Shown in pieces: positions 1 through 8,122 of a DNA stretch of 64,000 nt (position 1 is its first letter; every line of letters begins with the position of its first letter). Where the stretch lies: assembly GCF_036634195.1 (NCBI RefSeq), contig NZ_JAZIFY010000001.1, positions 2,676,501-2,740,500 on the forward strand. Direction: 5' to 3'. The notes beneath the pieces are model-generated. The model saw only the letters and a list, made by a program, of their open reading frames with translations, searched no databases and was not told where the DNA came from. The position numbers and the translations under genes were made by a program. This DNA comes from Streptomyces sp. P9-A4 (lineage in GTDB: Bacteria; Actinomycetota; Actinomycetes; Streptomycetales; Streptomycetaceae).

Positions 1-194
1 TACGCGAGGATCAGGCTCGGTCCCGCGATGGAGATGCCCTTGCCGGCGCCGAGGAAGAGACCGGTGCCGATGGCGCCGCCGATCGCGATCATCTGGATCT
101 GACGGGCGCCGAGTGCCCGGTGGTAGCCCTCGCCCGGTGCGGAGTCCGCGGCCTCGTCGCCGTCGTGCTGCTTGTCGACCTGCACAGAGGTCAT
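1..194 (-). CDS. Amino-acid permease (APC family), N-terminal part only
   Basis: The gene reads off the left edge, so only the first 64 residues are seen. After a charged cytoplasmic N-terminus (about residues 1-28) comes the motif [20 protein letters not shown], the first membrane helix and its GAIGTGLF substrate-binding turn. This is typical of AAT-type amino-acid permeases (GabP/AnsP/LysP group). The start is ATG at 194, giving MTSVQVDKQ. The family imports amino acids with protons across the cytoplasmic membrane; the substrate cannot be told from this fragment. It lies downstream of clpS and DUF2017 on the same strand, but a hairpin and more than 300 bases separate them, so it is probably transcribed separately. 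Confidence 0.85.
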   Translation of the reverse strand, partial: MTSVQVDKQHDGDEAADSAPGEGYHRALGARQIQMIAIGGAIGTGLFLGAGKGISIAGPSLILA

Positions 195-515
195 GGTGGT
201 GCGCCTTTCTCCATGCCGATCCGCGCGACTGCGAGTGCGTCCGCCGCGGACCAGTTCCTGATCCCCCCGGATATGGATGGAGTGCCACCGGCGGTCAGCC
301 GGCCAAAGCGCCCTCGGGAACAGGGGTGGCGTCCCCGAGCGGTCGTGAAGATTTATCACGGGGTGGGGCGTGATCGACTGAGTTGCGTGTGGCGCACGTC
401 ACGAAAAGCGACGGAAAAAAGGGGTGCAAGACGACAAAGCGGACGCTCTGATAACGCATTCGTTATCCGGATTTGAGCGTCCGCTGAGCGAACACATCAC
501 CTGTCGCGGGTGGCG
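195..515. other. Intergenic stretch between DUF2017 gene and permease
   Basis: No convincing gene is present; short reading frames here lack Streptomyces codon bias. It holds the hairpin at 441-482 and, presumably, the promoter of the permease on the minus strand. I could not place a clear -10/-35 pair. Confidence 0.5.
441..482 (-). terminator. Nested hairpin, likely terminator of the clpS-DUF2017 unit
   Basis: GGACGCTC (441-448) pairs with GAGCGTCC (475-482). Inside it, GATAACG (450-456) pairs with CGTTATC (461-467) around a CATT loop. It lies 34 bases beyond the DUF2017 stop codon. Read on the minus strand it is followed by a pyrimidine-rich stretch. Confidence 0.65.
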
Positions 516-1100
516 CTACGGCAGCAGCGTCGCGACGAGCGACTCCTGGAGCGCCCCCAGCCAGAGGTACGCCATCACCATCGGCTTGCGGGGGTCGGAG
601 TCCGGCAGCCGGTAGAGCCGCTCACTCTCCTCGTCGTCCGTGACGTCAAGACGGGTGCCTATGGTCAGCCGGAGGTCGTTGAGCGCGCCGAGCCAGGCCC
701 GGGACTCGTCCGGGGTCAGCTTGAGGACCGCGCCGCCCTCGCCCGCCGCGTCGGTGGAGAGGGAGTCCATGGCGCGCACCACGAGGAGGGCGTCCTCGCG
801 CTTGCGGGCCCGCAGGTCGTTCTCGGTGTAGCGGCGGAAGTCGGAGGCGGCGGCCCGCAGCTCCTCACTGTCGTCCCCGTACGCGTCGGGGAAGAGGCGC
901 TTGAGCGCCGGGTCGGACGGCGGCTCGCTCGGCCCCTCGGCGAAGAGCGCGGCCAGCGGGTCGGCGTCCGGCGCGGGCTCCTCGCCGGGCCCGATCAGCT
1001 CCATGAGCTGGACGGCGAGGGAGCGGAGGATGGAGATCTCGACGTCGTCGAGGACCACGGCCGCACCGCCGCCGGGCAGCGTCTCGAAGTGCCCGGCCAT
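516..1100 (-). CDS. DUF2017 family protein
   Basis: This is a 194-residue acidic soluble protein of the actinobacterial DUF2017 family, recognised by its overall sequence and by its position directly after clpS. No enzymatic motif is visible and the function is unknown. The start is the ATG at 1100 ([11 protein letters not shown]), which shares one base with the clpS stop codon (TGATG). This makes translational coupling with ClpS very likely. An upstream in-frame start at 1130 would lie inside clpS and adds only 10 residues. The conserved coupling suggests a role linked to ClpS/ClpAP-type protein turnover, but that is inference from context. Confidence 0.85.
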   Translation of the reverse strand: MAGHFETLPGGGAAVVLDDVEISILRSLAVQLMELIGPGEEPAPDADPLAALFAEGPSEPPSDPALKRLFPDAYGDDSEELRAAASDFRRYTENDLRARKREDALLVVRAMDSLSTDAAGEGGAVLKLTPDESRAWLGALNDLRLTIGTRLDVTDDEESERLYRLPDSDPRKPMVMAYLWLGALQESLVATLLP

Positions 1101-1405
1101 CAGAAGCGGTCCTGGGAGAGAGTGGCCCACAGGCCGTAGCCGTGCATCGCCTGCACGTCGCGCTCCATCTCCTCGCGGGTGCCGCTGGACACCACCGCGC
1201 GGCCCTTGTTGTGCACGTCGAGCATCAGCTTGTGCGCCTTGTCCTTGGAGTATCCGAAGTACGACTGGAAGACGTACTCCACGTAGCTCATCAGGTTGAC
1301 CGGATCGTTGTGCACGAGGGTCACCCAGGGCACATCCGGTTCGACGACCGCAGAGACCTCCTCGGCCGATTCCGTACGTTCGATCTCAATAGGCGCGACG
1401 CTCAC
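1100..1405 (-). CDS. clpS: ClpS, ATP-dependent Clp protease adaptor
   Basis: ClpS (101 residues) delivers N-degron substrates to the Clp ATPase in the cytoplasm. The core has the expected parts: the strand and loop [20 protein letters not shown] with the invariant Asn-Asp pair, the helix with [20 protein letters not shown], and a C-terminal helix ending in GLWATL. The acidic N-terminal tail (residues 1-25) is also typical. It is the first gene of a two-gene unit with DUF2017 and is divergent from pncB, with only 115 bases between the start codons. Its promoter therefore shares the region that holds the palindrome at 1479-1503. Confidence 0.95.
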   Translation of the reverse strand: MSVAPIEIERTESAEEVSAVVEPDVPWVTLVHNDPVNLMSYVEYVFQSYFGYSKDKAHKLMLDVHNKGRAVVSSGTREEMERDVQAMHGYGLWATLSQDRF

Positions 1406-1478
1406 TCACCCCATGTTGTCACCCCTGGGCCCCCGTCGCACAAACGGGGCGCGCCCACGGCGGAACGCGTACGGCAAT

Positions 1479-1503
1479 AGAAATCGTCACTCTGACGATT
1501 TCT
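1479..1503. promoter_or_regulatory. Perfect 11-bp inverted repeat in the clpS/pncB divergent promoter
   Basis: AGAAATCGTCA (1479-1489) and TGACGATTTCT (1493-1503) are exact reverse complements separated by CTC. The repeat is AT-rich against its surroundings and ends 17 bases before the pncB ATG. Its form and place suit a repressor operator for NAD-salvage genes. An NrtR-type (Nudix) or another NAD-responsive repressor is a plausible ligand, but I cannot assign one. Autonomous regulation of clpS is the alternative. Confidence 0.6.
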
Positions 1504-1520
1504 GCGCTAGCATCGCTGCC

Positions 1521-2900
1521 ATGAACGCTGCGGACCTTGGGCTGCCGGATGAGGAAGCGCGCGAAGCGCATCGACCGAAGGGCGGTGGCGGGCGACGGGT
1601 GGGCGTGCCGTCGACCGCGCTCTTCACCGATCAGTACGAGCTGACCATGCTCCAGGCGGCCCTCAGGGCCGGCACCGCCGACCGGCAGTCCGTCTTCGAG
1701 GTCTTCACCCGACGGCTGCCCGAGGGCAGGCGCTACGGCGTCCTCGCGGGTGTCGGCCGGGTCCTGGACGCCGTCGAGAACTTCCGTTTCGACCCCGCCG
1801 TCCTCGACTTCCTGCGCGAGCGCGGCATCGTCGACGAGCCGACCCTGGAGTGGCTGGCGCGCTACCGCTTCTCCGGCGACATCTGGGGCTACCCCGAGGG
1901 CGAGGTGTACTTCCCCGGCTCGCCCGTGCTGCGCGTCGAGGGCTCCTTCGCGGAGTGCGTGCTCCTGGAGACGGTGATCCTCTCGATCCTCAACCACGAC
2001 TCGGCCATCGCCGCCGCGGCCTCCCGCATGTCGGCGGCGGCCGGCGGGCGCCGGCTGATCGAGATGGGCGCCCGGCGCACCCACGAGCTGGCGGCCGTGG
2101 CCGCCTCCCGCGCCGCGTACGTCGGCGGCTTCGAGGCCACCTCGGACCTCGCGGCCGGCTTCCGGTACGGCATCCCGACCGTCGGCACCTCCGCCCACGC
2201 CTTCACGCTCCTCCACGACAGCGAGCGGGACGCCTTCCGCGCGCAGGTCGAGACCCTCGGACGCGGTACGACCCTGCTCGTCGACACCTACGACGTGGCC
2301 GAGGCCGTCCGGACCGCCGTGGAGGTCGCCGGGCCCGAGCTCGGGGCCGTCCGGATCGACTCCGGCGACCTGCTGCTCGTCGCGCACCGGGTACGGGCGC
2401 AGCTCGACGAGCTGGGCGCCACGGACACCCGGATCGTCGTCACCTCCGACCTCGACGAGTACGCCATCGCCTCGCTGGCGGCGGCCCCGGTCGACGCGTA
2501 CGGGGTGGGGACGCAGCTGGTCACCGGCAGCGGCCACCCGACCTGCTCGATGGTCTACAAGCTGGTCGCGCGGGCCCCCTCGACCGACCCCCGGGCGCCG
2601 CTCACCGCGGTGGCCAAGAAGTCGCTGGGCGGCAAGGCCTCGGTCGGCGGGCGCAAGTGGGCGGCGCGCCGTCCCGACGCGGCCGGGATCGCCGAGGCGG
2701 AGGTGGTCGGCACCGGGCCGGTGCCGCCGGAGCTCGCCGACCACCAGCTGCTCGTCGAGCTGGTCAAGGGCGGTGACGTGGTGGCCAGGGAGCCCCTCGA
2801 CGCGGCCAGGGCCCGGCACATCACGGCCCGCGCCGGGCTGCCGATGTCGGCCATCCAGCTCTCGCGGGGTGAGCCGGTCCTGCCGACGGAGTACGTGTAG
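1521..2900 (+). CDS. pncB: Nicotinate phosphoribosyltransferase
   Basis: This enzyme (459 residues) makes nicotinate mononucleotide from nicotinate and PRPP with ATP hydrolysis, the committing step of the Preiss-Handler NAD salvage pathway. Family motifs visible include the N-terminal ALFTDQYELTMLQAAL, FEVFTRRLPEGRRYGVLAGV, the phosphate-binding region VRIDSGDLLLVAHRVRAQLD, and GVGTQLVTGSG. The ATG at 1521 was chosen because the upstream in-frame extension runs back through the divergent clpS start and lacks coding bias. It is followed by a very strong terminator and then pncA, so the two salvage genes are adjacent but probably not simply cotranscribed. Confidence 0.94.
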   Translation: MNAADLGLPDEEAREAHRPKGGGGRRVGVPSTALFTDQYELTMLQAALRAGTADRQSVFEVFTRRLPEGRRYGVLAGVGRVLDAVENFRFDPAVLDFLRERGIVDEPTLEWLARYRFSGDIWGYPEGEVYFPGSPVLRVEGSFAECVLLETVILSILNHDSAIAAAASRMSAAAGGRRLIEMGARRTHELAAVAASRAAYVGGFEATSDLAAGFRYGIPTVGTSAHAFTLLHDSERDAFRAQVETLGRGTTLLVDTYDVAEAVRTAVEVAGPELGAVRIDSGDLLLVAHRVRAQLDELGATDTRIVVTSDLDEYAIASLAAAPVDAYGVGTQLVTGSGHPTCSMVYKLVARAPSTDPRAPLTAVAKKSLGGKASVGGRKWAARRPDAAGIAEAEVVGTGPVPPELADHQLLVELVKGGDVVAREPLDAARARHITARAGLPMSAIQLSRGEPVLPTEYV

Positions 2901-2954
2901 GACCGACCGGCAAATGGGGGCCCCGCGACGCCGCCCCCCATTTGCCGGTCGGTC
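2901..2954 (+). terminator. Strong hairpin after pncB
   Basis: A perfect 20-base stem (2901-2920 with 2935-2954) and a 14-base GC-rich loop start at the first base after the pncB stop codon. No T-run follows, as is usual in Streptomyces. It would separate pncB from pncA transcriptionally or process and stabilise the pncB mRNA 3' end. Confidence 0.85.
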
Positions 2955-3043
2955 CAAGACGCGGGCCGACGCCCCCTCCCGATGGGAGGGGACAGAGCCT
3001 AGGCTCGAACCCGCCCCTCCCCGACGCGCTAAGGACACCCGCC

Positions 3044-3643
3044 ATGCACCGCGCATTGATCGTTGTGGACGTTCAGAACGACTTCTGCGAGGGCGGCAGC
3101 CTCGCGGTGACCGGGGGCGCGGACGTCGCCGCCGCCATCACCGACCTGGTCGGCCAGACGGCGGGCACCTCCTACCGGCACGTGGTCGCCACCCGTGACC
3201 ACCACGTCGACCCGGGCGCGCACTTCGCCCCGGCCGGCCAGGAGCCGGACTACGTCACCTCCTGGCCGGTGCACTGCGTGGCCGGGACGGAGGGGGTCGG
3301 CTTCCACCCGAACTTCGCGCCGGCGGTCGCCAGCGGGGCGATCGACGCCGTCTTCGACAAGGGCGCCTACGACGCCGCGTACAGCGGTTTCGAGGGGCGC
3401 GACGAGAACGGGCGGACGCTCGCGGAGTGGCTGCGGGAGCACGAGGTCACCGAGGTCGACGTCGTGGGCATCGCGACCGACCACTGTGTGCGGGCGACGG
3501 CCCTGGACGCGGCCCGGGAGGGTTTCCGGACCCATGTGCTGCTCGATCTGACGGCGGGCGTCGCGAAGGAGACGACGGGCCGGGCCCTGGAGGAGCTGCG
3601 GACGGCGGGCGTGGAACTGACCGGGAAGCCCGCGGTGGCGTGA
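3044..3643 (+). CDS. pncA: Nicotinamidase (isochorismatase-like hydrolase)
   Basis: This 199-residue hydrolase deamidates nicotinamide to nicotinate, feeding the product of the gene just upstream (pncB). The catalytic triad of the PncA family is in place: Asp9 (VVDVQND), Lys106 (FDKGAY) and Cys148 (ATDHCVRA). The metal site has Asp52, His54 and His60 in TRDHHVDPGAHF. The ATG at 3044 is preceded by AAGGA at a good distance, while a longer in-frame start would begin inside the pncB terminator. Pyrazinamide is a known alternative substrate of the family. Confidence 0.93.
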   Translation: MHRALIVVDVQNDFCEGGSLAVTGGADVAAAITDLVGQTAGTSYRHVVATRDHHVDPGAHFAPAGQEPDYVTSWPVHCVAGTEGVGFHPNFAPAVASGAIDAVFDKGAYDAAYSGFEGRDENGRTLAEWLREHEVTEVDVVGIATDHCVRATALDAAREGFRTHVLLDLTAGVAKETTGRALEELRTAGVELTGKPAVA

Positions 3644-3699
3644 AGCCCGCGGTGGCTCGGGGCCTGCCTGCGGCTCGCGCCGGGCTCACACCGCGGGTT
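3625..3699 (+). terminator. Direct repeat and possible long-loop hairpin at the pncA 3' end
   Basis: The 15-mer GAAGCCCGCGGTGGC occurs twice (3625-3639 and 3642-3656) across the pncA stop codon. The second copy can pair with CACCGCGGGTT at 3689-3699, giving an 11-bp stem with one wobble and a 34-base loop between two convergent genes. This is a weak terminator candidate. Confidence 0.35.
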
Positions 3700-3997
3700 C
3701 CCTGGGGAGGGACCGTACGGGGTGCCAGAGCTCCTGCGCGGCGCCCGGGGTGGATCTCCACAGCAGCCCGTCCGGGTGGTGCAGGACGGCCGTGACCTCG
3801 TCGGGCGTGGGCGGCTCGCTGTTGCCCCGGAGGTAGACCGCCCGCAGCCCGAGGTTGCGCAGCCGGGTCAGGGCGCGGGCGCGGTTCGCGGCATGGACGA
3901 GGAAGCGGACGGTGGCCCCGTCGCGGGCCGGGCTCGGCAGCCCTATGGCGACGACGACACTGCCTCCCGGCAGTTTGCAGAACCCTCCGTTGGGCAT
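3686..3997 (-). CDS. Conserved-looking hypothetical protein, about 103 residues
   Basis: I do not recognise the family. The protein is soluble and basic, starting MPNGGFCKLPGGSVVVAIGL. Its middle, VRFLVHAANRARALTRLRNL, looks like an amphipathic helix; then comes LRAVYLRGNSEPPTPDEV and a Trp-rich end. The start at ATG 3997 was chosen over the longer GTG at 4060 for two reasons: the 21 upstream codons are AT-rich in third positions (aca, gtt, gaa, gca, ctt, att, agt), unlike coding DNA here, and GGGGGAG lies about 10 bases upstream. It is convergent with pncA and downstream of the secreted metalloprotease on the same strand, with a terminator between. Confidence 0.6.
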   Translation of the reverse strand: MPNGGFCKLPGGSVVVAIGLPSPARDGATVRFLVHAANRARALTRLRNLGLRAVYLRGNSEPPTPDEVTAVLHHPDGLLWRSTPGAAQELWHPVRSLPREPAV

Positions 3998-4068
3998 GCG
4001 GAACCACTCCCCCGTGGATCGACTGTCAATAAGAACTGCTTCGAGAACTGTCAGACGCACCTAAACAC

Positions 4069-4104
4069 GATCGGCCGCCGCCCGCTAGGGGGCGACGGCC
4101 GATC
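4069..4104 (-). terminator. Terminator of the M6 protease gene
   Basis: GATCGGCCG-CCGCCC pairs with GGGCGA-CGGCCGATC around GCTAGG, a near-perfect stem with one mismatch, 26 bases beyond the protease stop codon at 4130. Confidence 0.75.
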
Positions 4105-4129
4105 ATGGTTTGAACTGCAGTTTTACCGA

Positions 4130-6568
4130 TTACTTGGTGGACGGGCCCACGCGGACCGTGATCGTCTCGCCGTTCTTCGGCTCCTTGACGACCTGGATCT
4201 TGGTGTTGGTGTCAGTTACCTGGACACCGGCACGCGCCGTCTCGGGGTACCAGTAGGTGCCCTTGCGGTCGTCGAAGACCGGGTTGCCCGGCTGCGACGC
4301 GATCCACGTCGGGACGTCCTGGTTGTGGAGCAGCAGGCCGTCCGTGCGGTAGGTGCCGAAGGTGGAGTCGTACGCCTGGACGCGGTTACGCATCAGGGCG
4401 CCGTTGGACCACTTCAGCGGGGTCGGGTGGGCGTCGACCGGAAGGATGAGGCCGCTGCCCGGGTGGGTGGCGGTGTTGTTGTCCTTCTGGGAGAGGTCCC
4501 ACTTCCAGACGAGCAGACCGTTCTGGTACGGGTAGTGCTCGACCCAGCCGGTCTTGTCACCCGCGAACCCGAAGTTGTACGGGCCCGTCTTGAGGGTGGA
4601 GTCGTACGAGACGTACTGGCGGTTCTCCGCGATGTAGTACTGCTCGTACTCCTTGGTGAAGCCCTTGCCGATCCGCGAGAAGCCCTTCGCGGCCCAGCCG
4701 TTGTCGCCGTTCTCAGCGTTGTCGGAGAACAGGGCGGCATCGTCGGCGGTCAGCGTGAAGGCGTCGGCCGTGAAGCCCTTGCCGCCGGCGCCGCCGTCCG
4801 TCTGGTAGCGGAGACGGAGGTCGAACTTCTTGCCCGCGTAGGCGTCGAGGCCGTAGACGAGCTTCTTCTGCGCAGCCGAGACACCGGTCAGCGCCGGGGC
4901 GCCGCTCGCGTCACGCGGGAGGGCCACGCCGTCGGCGGTGCCGTCCAGGGCCGTCCAGCTCGCGCCGCCGTCGGTCGACACCTCGGTGTAGAGGTAGTCG
5001 TAGTCGGCCTCGATGTCGTACCAGCCCTGGAGCTCCAGGGAGGCGGACGTCTTGCCCGTCAGGTCGACGGAACGGGTGAGGGTGTTCTTGAGGTCGTCAC
5101 CCATCCCGCTCCACCACTGCGTCGCACCCTCGGCGGGCGCGACGACCTCGGTGGTGACCGGCTTCTTCGGCAGCTCGACGAGGAGCGCCTGCGGGTTCTT
5201 GGTGTTGTACTCCGAGACACCCAGCTTGTGCGTGGAGTTCCAGGCACGGGCCTCGTTGGCGACCTTGGTGTAGTTCAGCCAGCCGAGCTGCAGCTTGTCC
5301 CAGGCGTTCATGTCGCCGGGCAGGTCGCCGATGGCGTCCTTGCCGCGGCCGAGCCAGGAACCGGAGGACATGAGCGTCCAGAAGCCCGTCGAGTTCTCGG
5401 CGCCCTTGAGGCCCGAGGTGTCGTACAGGTCCGGGAGGCCGAGGTCGTGGCCGTACTCGTGCGCGAAGACGCCGAGGCCGCCGTTCTCCGGCTGCATCGT
5501 GTAGTCGCCGACCCAGATGCCGGAGTCACCGATCTGCGTGCCGCCGGCCTTGTTGTTGGCCGGGCCGGTCTTGCCCGCGTTGGTGCCGTAGGCGTACCAG
5601 CGGTGGGCCCACAGGGCGTTGGTGCCCTCGGCGCCGCCGCCGGCCGACTCGTCCTCGCCCGCGTGGACGATCTGGAAGTGGTCGATGTAGCCGTCGGGCT
5701 CGTTGAAGTTGCCGTCACCGTCGAAGTCGTAACGGTCCCACTGGTCGTACTGCGCCAGGTCGGCCTTGATCTGGGCGTCGGTGCGGCCCTTGGCCTTCTG
5801 GTCCGCGGTCCACGCCGTGACACCGTCGCGGACGGCGTCCCAGACGTTGGCGCAGTTGCTGTTGCCGCAGTAGTTCGAGCCGTAACGGGCCTCGTTGTAC
5901 TCGACCTTGACCCAGTCGGAGACGCCGCCGTCGACCGAGTAACGGCCGGACGAGGTCTTCTCGTAGTAGGTCTTCAGCGACTGCTTGGGCTGTCCCTTGG
6001 CGTCCTTGCCGGTGCCGAAGTACAGGTCCTGGAAGTGCTGCTGGTTGTAGTCGGCCTGCCATTCCGTGGAGTTGTCGTTCGCACGGTCGGGCTTGGCTAT
6101 CTGGTTGTGCAGCGGGCCGGGCGTGCCGCCGAACTTCGGCTTCAGCTCGTCCGTGTCGTCGTCGGCGCGGTTGACGAGGGTGGTGTTGTCCACCTTGTCA
6201 CCGAACTCGACGAGGATCGTGAAGATCTTGTCGGTCTTCTCCCGGCCCAGCTCGACGTACTTCTTGCTGTCGAGCTTGACGACCTGGGAGCCGTTACGGC
6301 GCTCCACCTTGGACTCGCCGCTCAGCACCTGCTCCAGGGCAGCCTGTCGCTGCTGCGCCTGCTGCTTGCTGTACGGACCGTCGAGGTCGTGGTCGACCGC
6401 CGTCTTGTCGACCTCGGCGCCCGGCGCCGGATCGTGACGCACATCGGCCGCGTTCACGCTGCCGTGATTGTCGGCCCAGGCGGTGGTGAAGGTCGAGGCG
6501 GTGGCGGCGGTAGCCGCGAGCGCCACAACCACTGCGGACGCTCTGATCGCCCGTCGTCTGTTGGTCAC
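4130..6568 (-). CDS. Secreted immune inhibitor A-type metallopeptidase (M6)
   Basis: This 812-residue secreted zinc protease has a Sec-type signal peptide (TNRRRAIRASAVVV, hydrophobic core, probable cut after TTAWA near residue 34) and a propeptide rich in Gln and Lys. The M6 catalytic domain carries the zinc motif His370-Glu371-Tyr-Gly-His374, followed by DLGLPDLYD. The region after it matches the C-terminal VEG/carbohydrate-binding-like part of immune inhibitor A. GTG at 6568 is the start because GGAGG lies 9 bases upstream; a 47-residue longer frame lacks a ribosome site. The family degrades extracellular proteins. It is monocistronic, ended by the hairpin at 4069-4104. Confidence 0.92.
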   Translation of the reverse strand: MTNRRRAIRASAVVVALAATAATASTFTTAWADNHGSVNAADVRHDPAPGAEVDKTAVDHDLDGPYSKQQAQQRQAALEQVLSGESKVERRNGSQVVKLDSKKYVELGREKTDKIFTILVEFGDKVDNTTLVNRADDDTDELKPKFGGTPGPLHNQIAKPDRANDNSTEWQADYNQQHFQDLYFGTGKDAKGQPKQSLKTYYEKTSSGRYSVDGGVSDWVKVEYNEARYGSNYCGNSNCANVWDAVRDGVTAWTADQKAKGRTDAQIKADLAQYDQWDRYDFDGDGNFNEPDGYIDHFQIVHAGEDESAGGGAEGTNALWAHRWYAYGTNAGKTGPANNKAGGTQIGDSGIWVGDYTMQPENGGLGVFAHEYGHDLGLPDLYDTSGLKGAENSTGFWTLMSSGSWLGRGKDAIGDLPGDMNAWDKLQLGWLNYTKVANEARAWNSTHKLGVSEYNTKNPQALLVELPKKPVTTEVVAPAEGATQWWSGMGDDLKNTLTRSVDLTGKTSASLELQGWYDIEADYDYLYTEVSTDGGASWTALDGTADGVALPRDASGAPALTGVSAAQKKLVYGLDAYAGKKFDLRLRYQTDGGAGGKGFTADAFTLTADDAALFSDNAENGDNGWAAKGFSRIGKGFTKEYEQYYIAENRQYVSYDSTLKTGPYNFGFAGDKTGWVEHYPYQNGLLVWKWDLSQKDNNTATHPGSGLILPVDAHPTPLKWSNGALMRNRVQAYDSTFGTYRTDGLLLHNQDVPTWIASQPGNPVFDDRKGTYWYPETARAGVQVTDTNTKIQVVKEPKNGETITVRVGPSTK

Positions 6569-6895
6569 TTGAAGTTGTCCTCCCCGGCGCCCGCGCCCTG
6601 GGACCGAAGGTGGGGTGTCCGTCCGGCGGGGTCGCGCGTCACAAGTGACGACATTCGACCGGAGTGAGACAAGAAAAGACAGATCTTGACTTGCACATAC
6701 CAACTGCACTATGCGGGAGATGAATTCCGATTATCGGACGGTCGACGGGCACCTTAAGACAAAGATCACGTGGCCCGTGACTCCGTGCGCCCCCCGTGCA
6801 CCCGCGCTCCGGGTGAGGTGACGCTTACTTCGGTTCCGCCCGGGCATCCACCCGTCATACAGTCGAACCGTTGTCCTGAGAAGGCGGTACGTGTC
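6569..6895. other. Divergent promoter region, M6 protease / small membrane protein
   Basis: It has no gene. An 11-base palindrome CCGAT-T-ATCGG is at 6727-6737 in an AT-richer patch (6680-6770) that probably holds both promoters. I could not assign a regulator. Confidence 0.4.
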
Positions 6896-7174
6896 ATGCA
6901 GCGTCCGAACGCCGCGCAGCTCGCCTACGGTTCGGCCACCGTCGTCCTCGCGACCGTCGCCCTGCTGTTGCTCTCCCGCACGACGACCACGCTGGGCATC
7001 ACGGTGATCAGCCTCGCCGGACTGCTGCTCGGACTGCTCGTGGCGGTGACGATGCCGGTACGGACGACGGTCGTCAAGACCGCCGCGCGCGTGGCTCCGC
7101 CGACCGCGAACGAACCGGTCCGGGTACCGGCCGCGCGCATGGGCGCCGGGGCCGATACCCGGACCGGTTCGTGA
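6896..7174 (+). CDS. Small membrane protein, two TM segments
   Basis: This 92-residue protein has two clear hydrophobic helices, around residues 8-28 (YGSATVVLATVALLLLS) and 33-53 (ISLAGLLLGLLVAVTM), joined by a short Thr-rich turn. A basic, Ala/Arg/Val-rich cytoplasmic tail follows. I know of no function. The ATG at 6896 follows AAGG at an acceptable distance, and upstream in-frame residues do not look coding. It is divergent from the M6 protease and convergent with the RDD gene. Its stop codon lies in the first unit of the tandem repeat at 7171-7243. Confidence 0.75.
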   Translation: MQRPNAAQLAYGSATVVLATVALLLLSRTTTTLGITVISLAGLLLGLLVAVTMPVRTTVVKTAARVAPPTANEPVRVPAARMGAGADTRTGS

Positions 7175-7243
7175 CGCTTCGTCTGTGACGCTTCGTCCGG
7201 GGTGCTTCGTCTGTGACGCTTCGCCGGGGTGCTTCGTCCGGGG
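7171..7243. repeat. Imperfect tandem repeat, five units of 12-16 bases
   Basis: Units are built on GTGACGCTTCGTC or GGTGCTTCGTC: 7171-7184, 7185-7200, 7201-7212, 7213-7228 and 7229-7243. The first unit overlaps the stop codon of the membrane-protein gene. The array sits between two convergent genes and may have grown by slippage. Confidence 0.7.
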
Positions 7244-7259
7244 CGTACTCACACGTCCC

Positions 7260-8021
7260 TCACTGCGGGACGGAGACCACCACCGTCTTCGCCGCCTTGT
7301 CGTGCAGACCCTGCTTGTAGGGCTTGTCGACCAGGATCAGGATCAGGATCAGCAGCGGCCACAGGCAGGCACAGCAGATCAGCGCCGGCAGCCACAGCAC
7401 GACGGCACGCAGCAGCGACTGGCTCATCGGGGGCGTCGAGCCGTCGTTGAGCATCGCGACCCGCAGCTTCATCCACTTCTTGCCCAGGGTCTGGCCGTTC
7501 CTGGCCGTCATCACCGTGTCGTACGCGACGTACGCGACGATCGTGATCAGCTGGAAGACCAGCTGGCTCCCGCCGTTGAGGCTGCTGACCGTGTCACCGA
7601 AGTCGTTGCCCCTATCGGTCGCCCGCGAGTAGATGTGGAACGGGATGCCGATGACCGCCAGCGGGATCGCGATGAGCAGCCAGTCGATGAACCGGGCGAG
7701 GATACGCTTGCCGGACGCGGCGAGCGGCGGCATCCCGGAGAGCGGATCCGACCCGCCGTAACCGGCGCCGTAGCCACCGCCGTACGGGGGCGGGGGCGGC
7801 ATGCCGCCGCCGTCGTACGGGGAACCGCCGGAGGATCCGTACGGGGAGCCACCCGCCGGGCCGTACGGGTTGCCCGGCGGCGGACCTCCCGGCGGGGGCC
7901 CCTCCGGCGGCGGCCCGGACGGCGGAGGCTGGCCGGCGGAGGGCGGCGGGGGCTCCTGCGGCTTCTTGAGGAACGGGTCCTCCTCGGGCGGCTGGCCGGG
8001 CGGCGGCTCGTCGGTGCTCAT
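7260..8021 (-). CDS. RDD family membrane protein with Pro/Gly-rich N-terminus
   Basis: This 253-residue protein has about 100 residues of low-complexity Pro/Gly/Tyr-rich sequence (repeated PPPGGPPPG and GGSPYG motifs). An RDD domain follows with its Arg-Asp signature in ILARFIDWLLIAIPL, then TM segments around ITIVAYVAYDTVM and WLPALICCACLWPLLILILIL, and NGQTLGKKWMKLRV between them. RDD proteins are membrane proteins of uncertain function; some are proposed to be transporters or antiporters. It lies 101 bases downstream of a second RDD gene on the same strand with a hairpin between them. The Pro/Gly-rich part is predicted to be cytoplasmic and disordered. Confidence 0.88.
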   Translation of the reverse strand: MSTDEPPPGQPPEEDPFLKKPQEPPPPSAGQPPPSGPPPEGPPPGGPPPGNPYGPAGGSPYGSSGGSPYDGGGMPPPPPYGGGYGAGYGGSDPLSGMPPLAASGKRILARFIDWLLIAIPLAVIGIPFHIYSRATDRGNDFGDTVSSLNGGSQLVFQLITIVAYVAYDTVMTARNGQTLGKKWMKLRVAMLNDGSTPPMSQSLLRAVVLWLPALICCACLWPLLILILILVDKPYKQGLHDKAAKTVVVSVPQ

Positions 8022-8084
8022 GGGGGCAGTGCATCCCGGGCACGACGCCCCCGCAAGGAATCACCCCCCGTTCGGGGGACGCCC

Positions 8085-8108
8085 GCCCGCGCGGAGCCAC
8101 GCGCGGGC
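8085..8108 (-). terminator. Hairpin between the two RDD genes
   Basis: GCCCGCGCG (8085-8093) pairs exactly with CGCGCGGGC (8100-8108) around GAGCCA, 15 bases beyond the stop of the upstream RDD gene (8123). Confidence 0.65.
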
Positions 8109-8122
8109 GTGTCGCCGCCCCG

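Noticed and set aside
3997..4060. GTG start at 4060 for the 103-residue hypothetical
   Set aside because: The 21 added codons are AT-rich in third positions and have no ribosome site.
3722..6667. 981-codon plus-strand frame opposite the M6 protease
   Set aside because: Antisense shadow; the minus strand has a signal peptide and the zinc motif.
6731..7252. 173-codon minus-strand frame across the repeat region
   Set aside because: The product is made of translated repeats and antisense of the small membrane protein; no ribosome site or domain.
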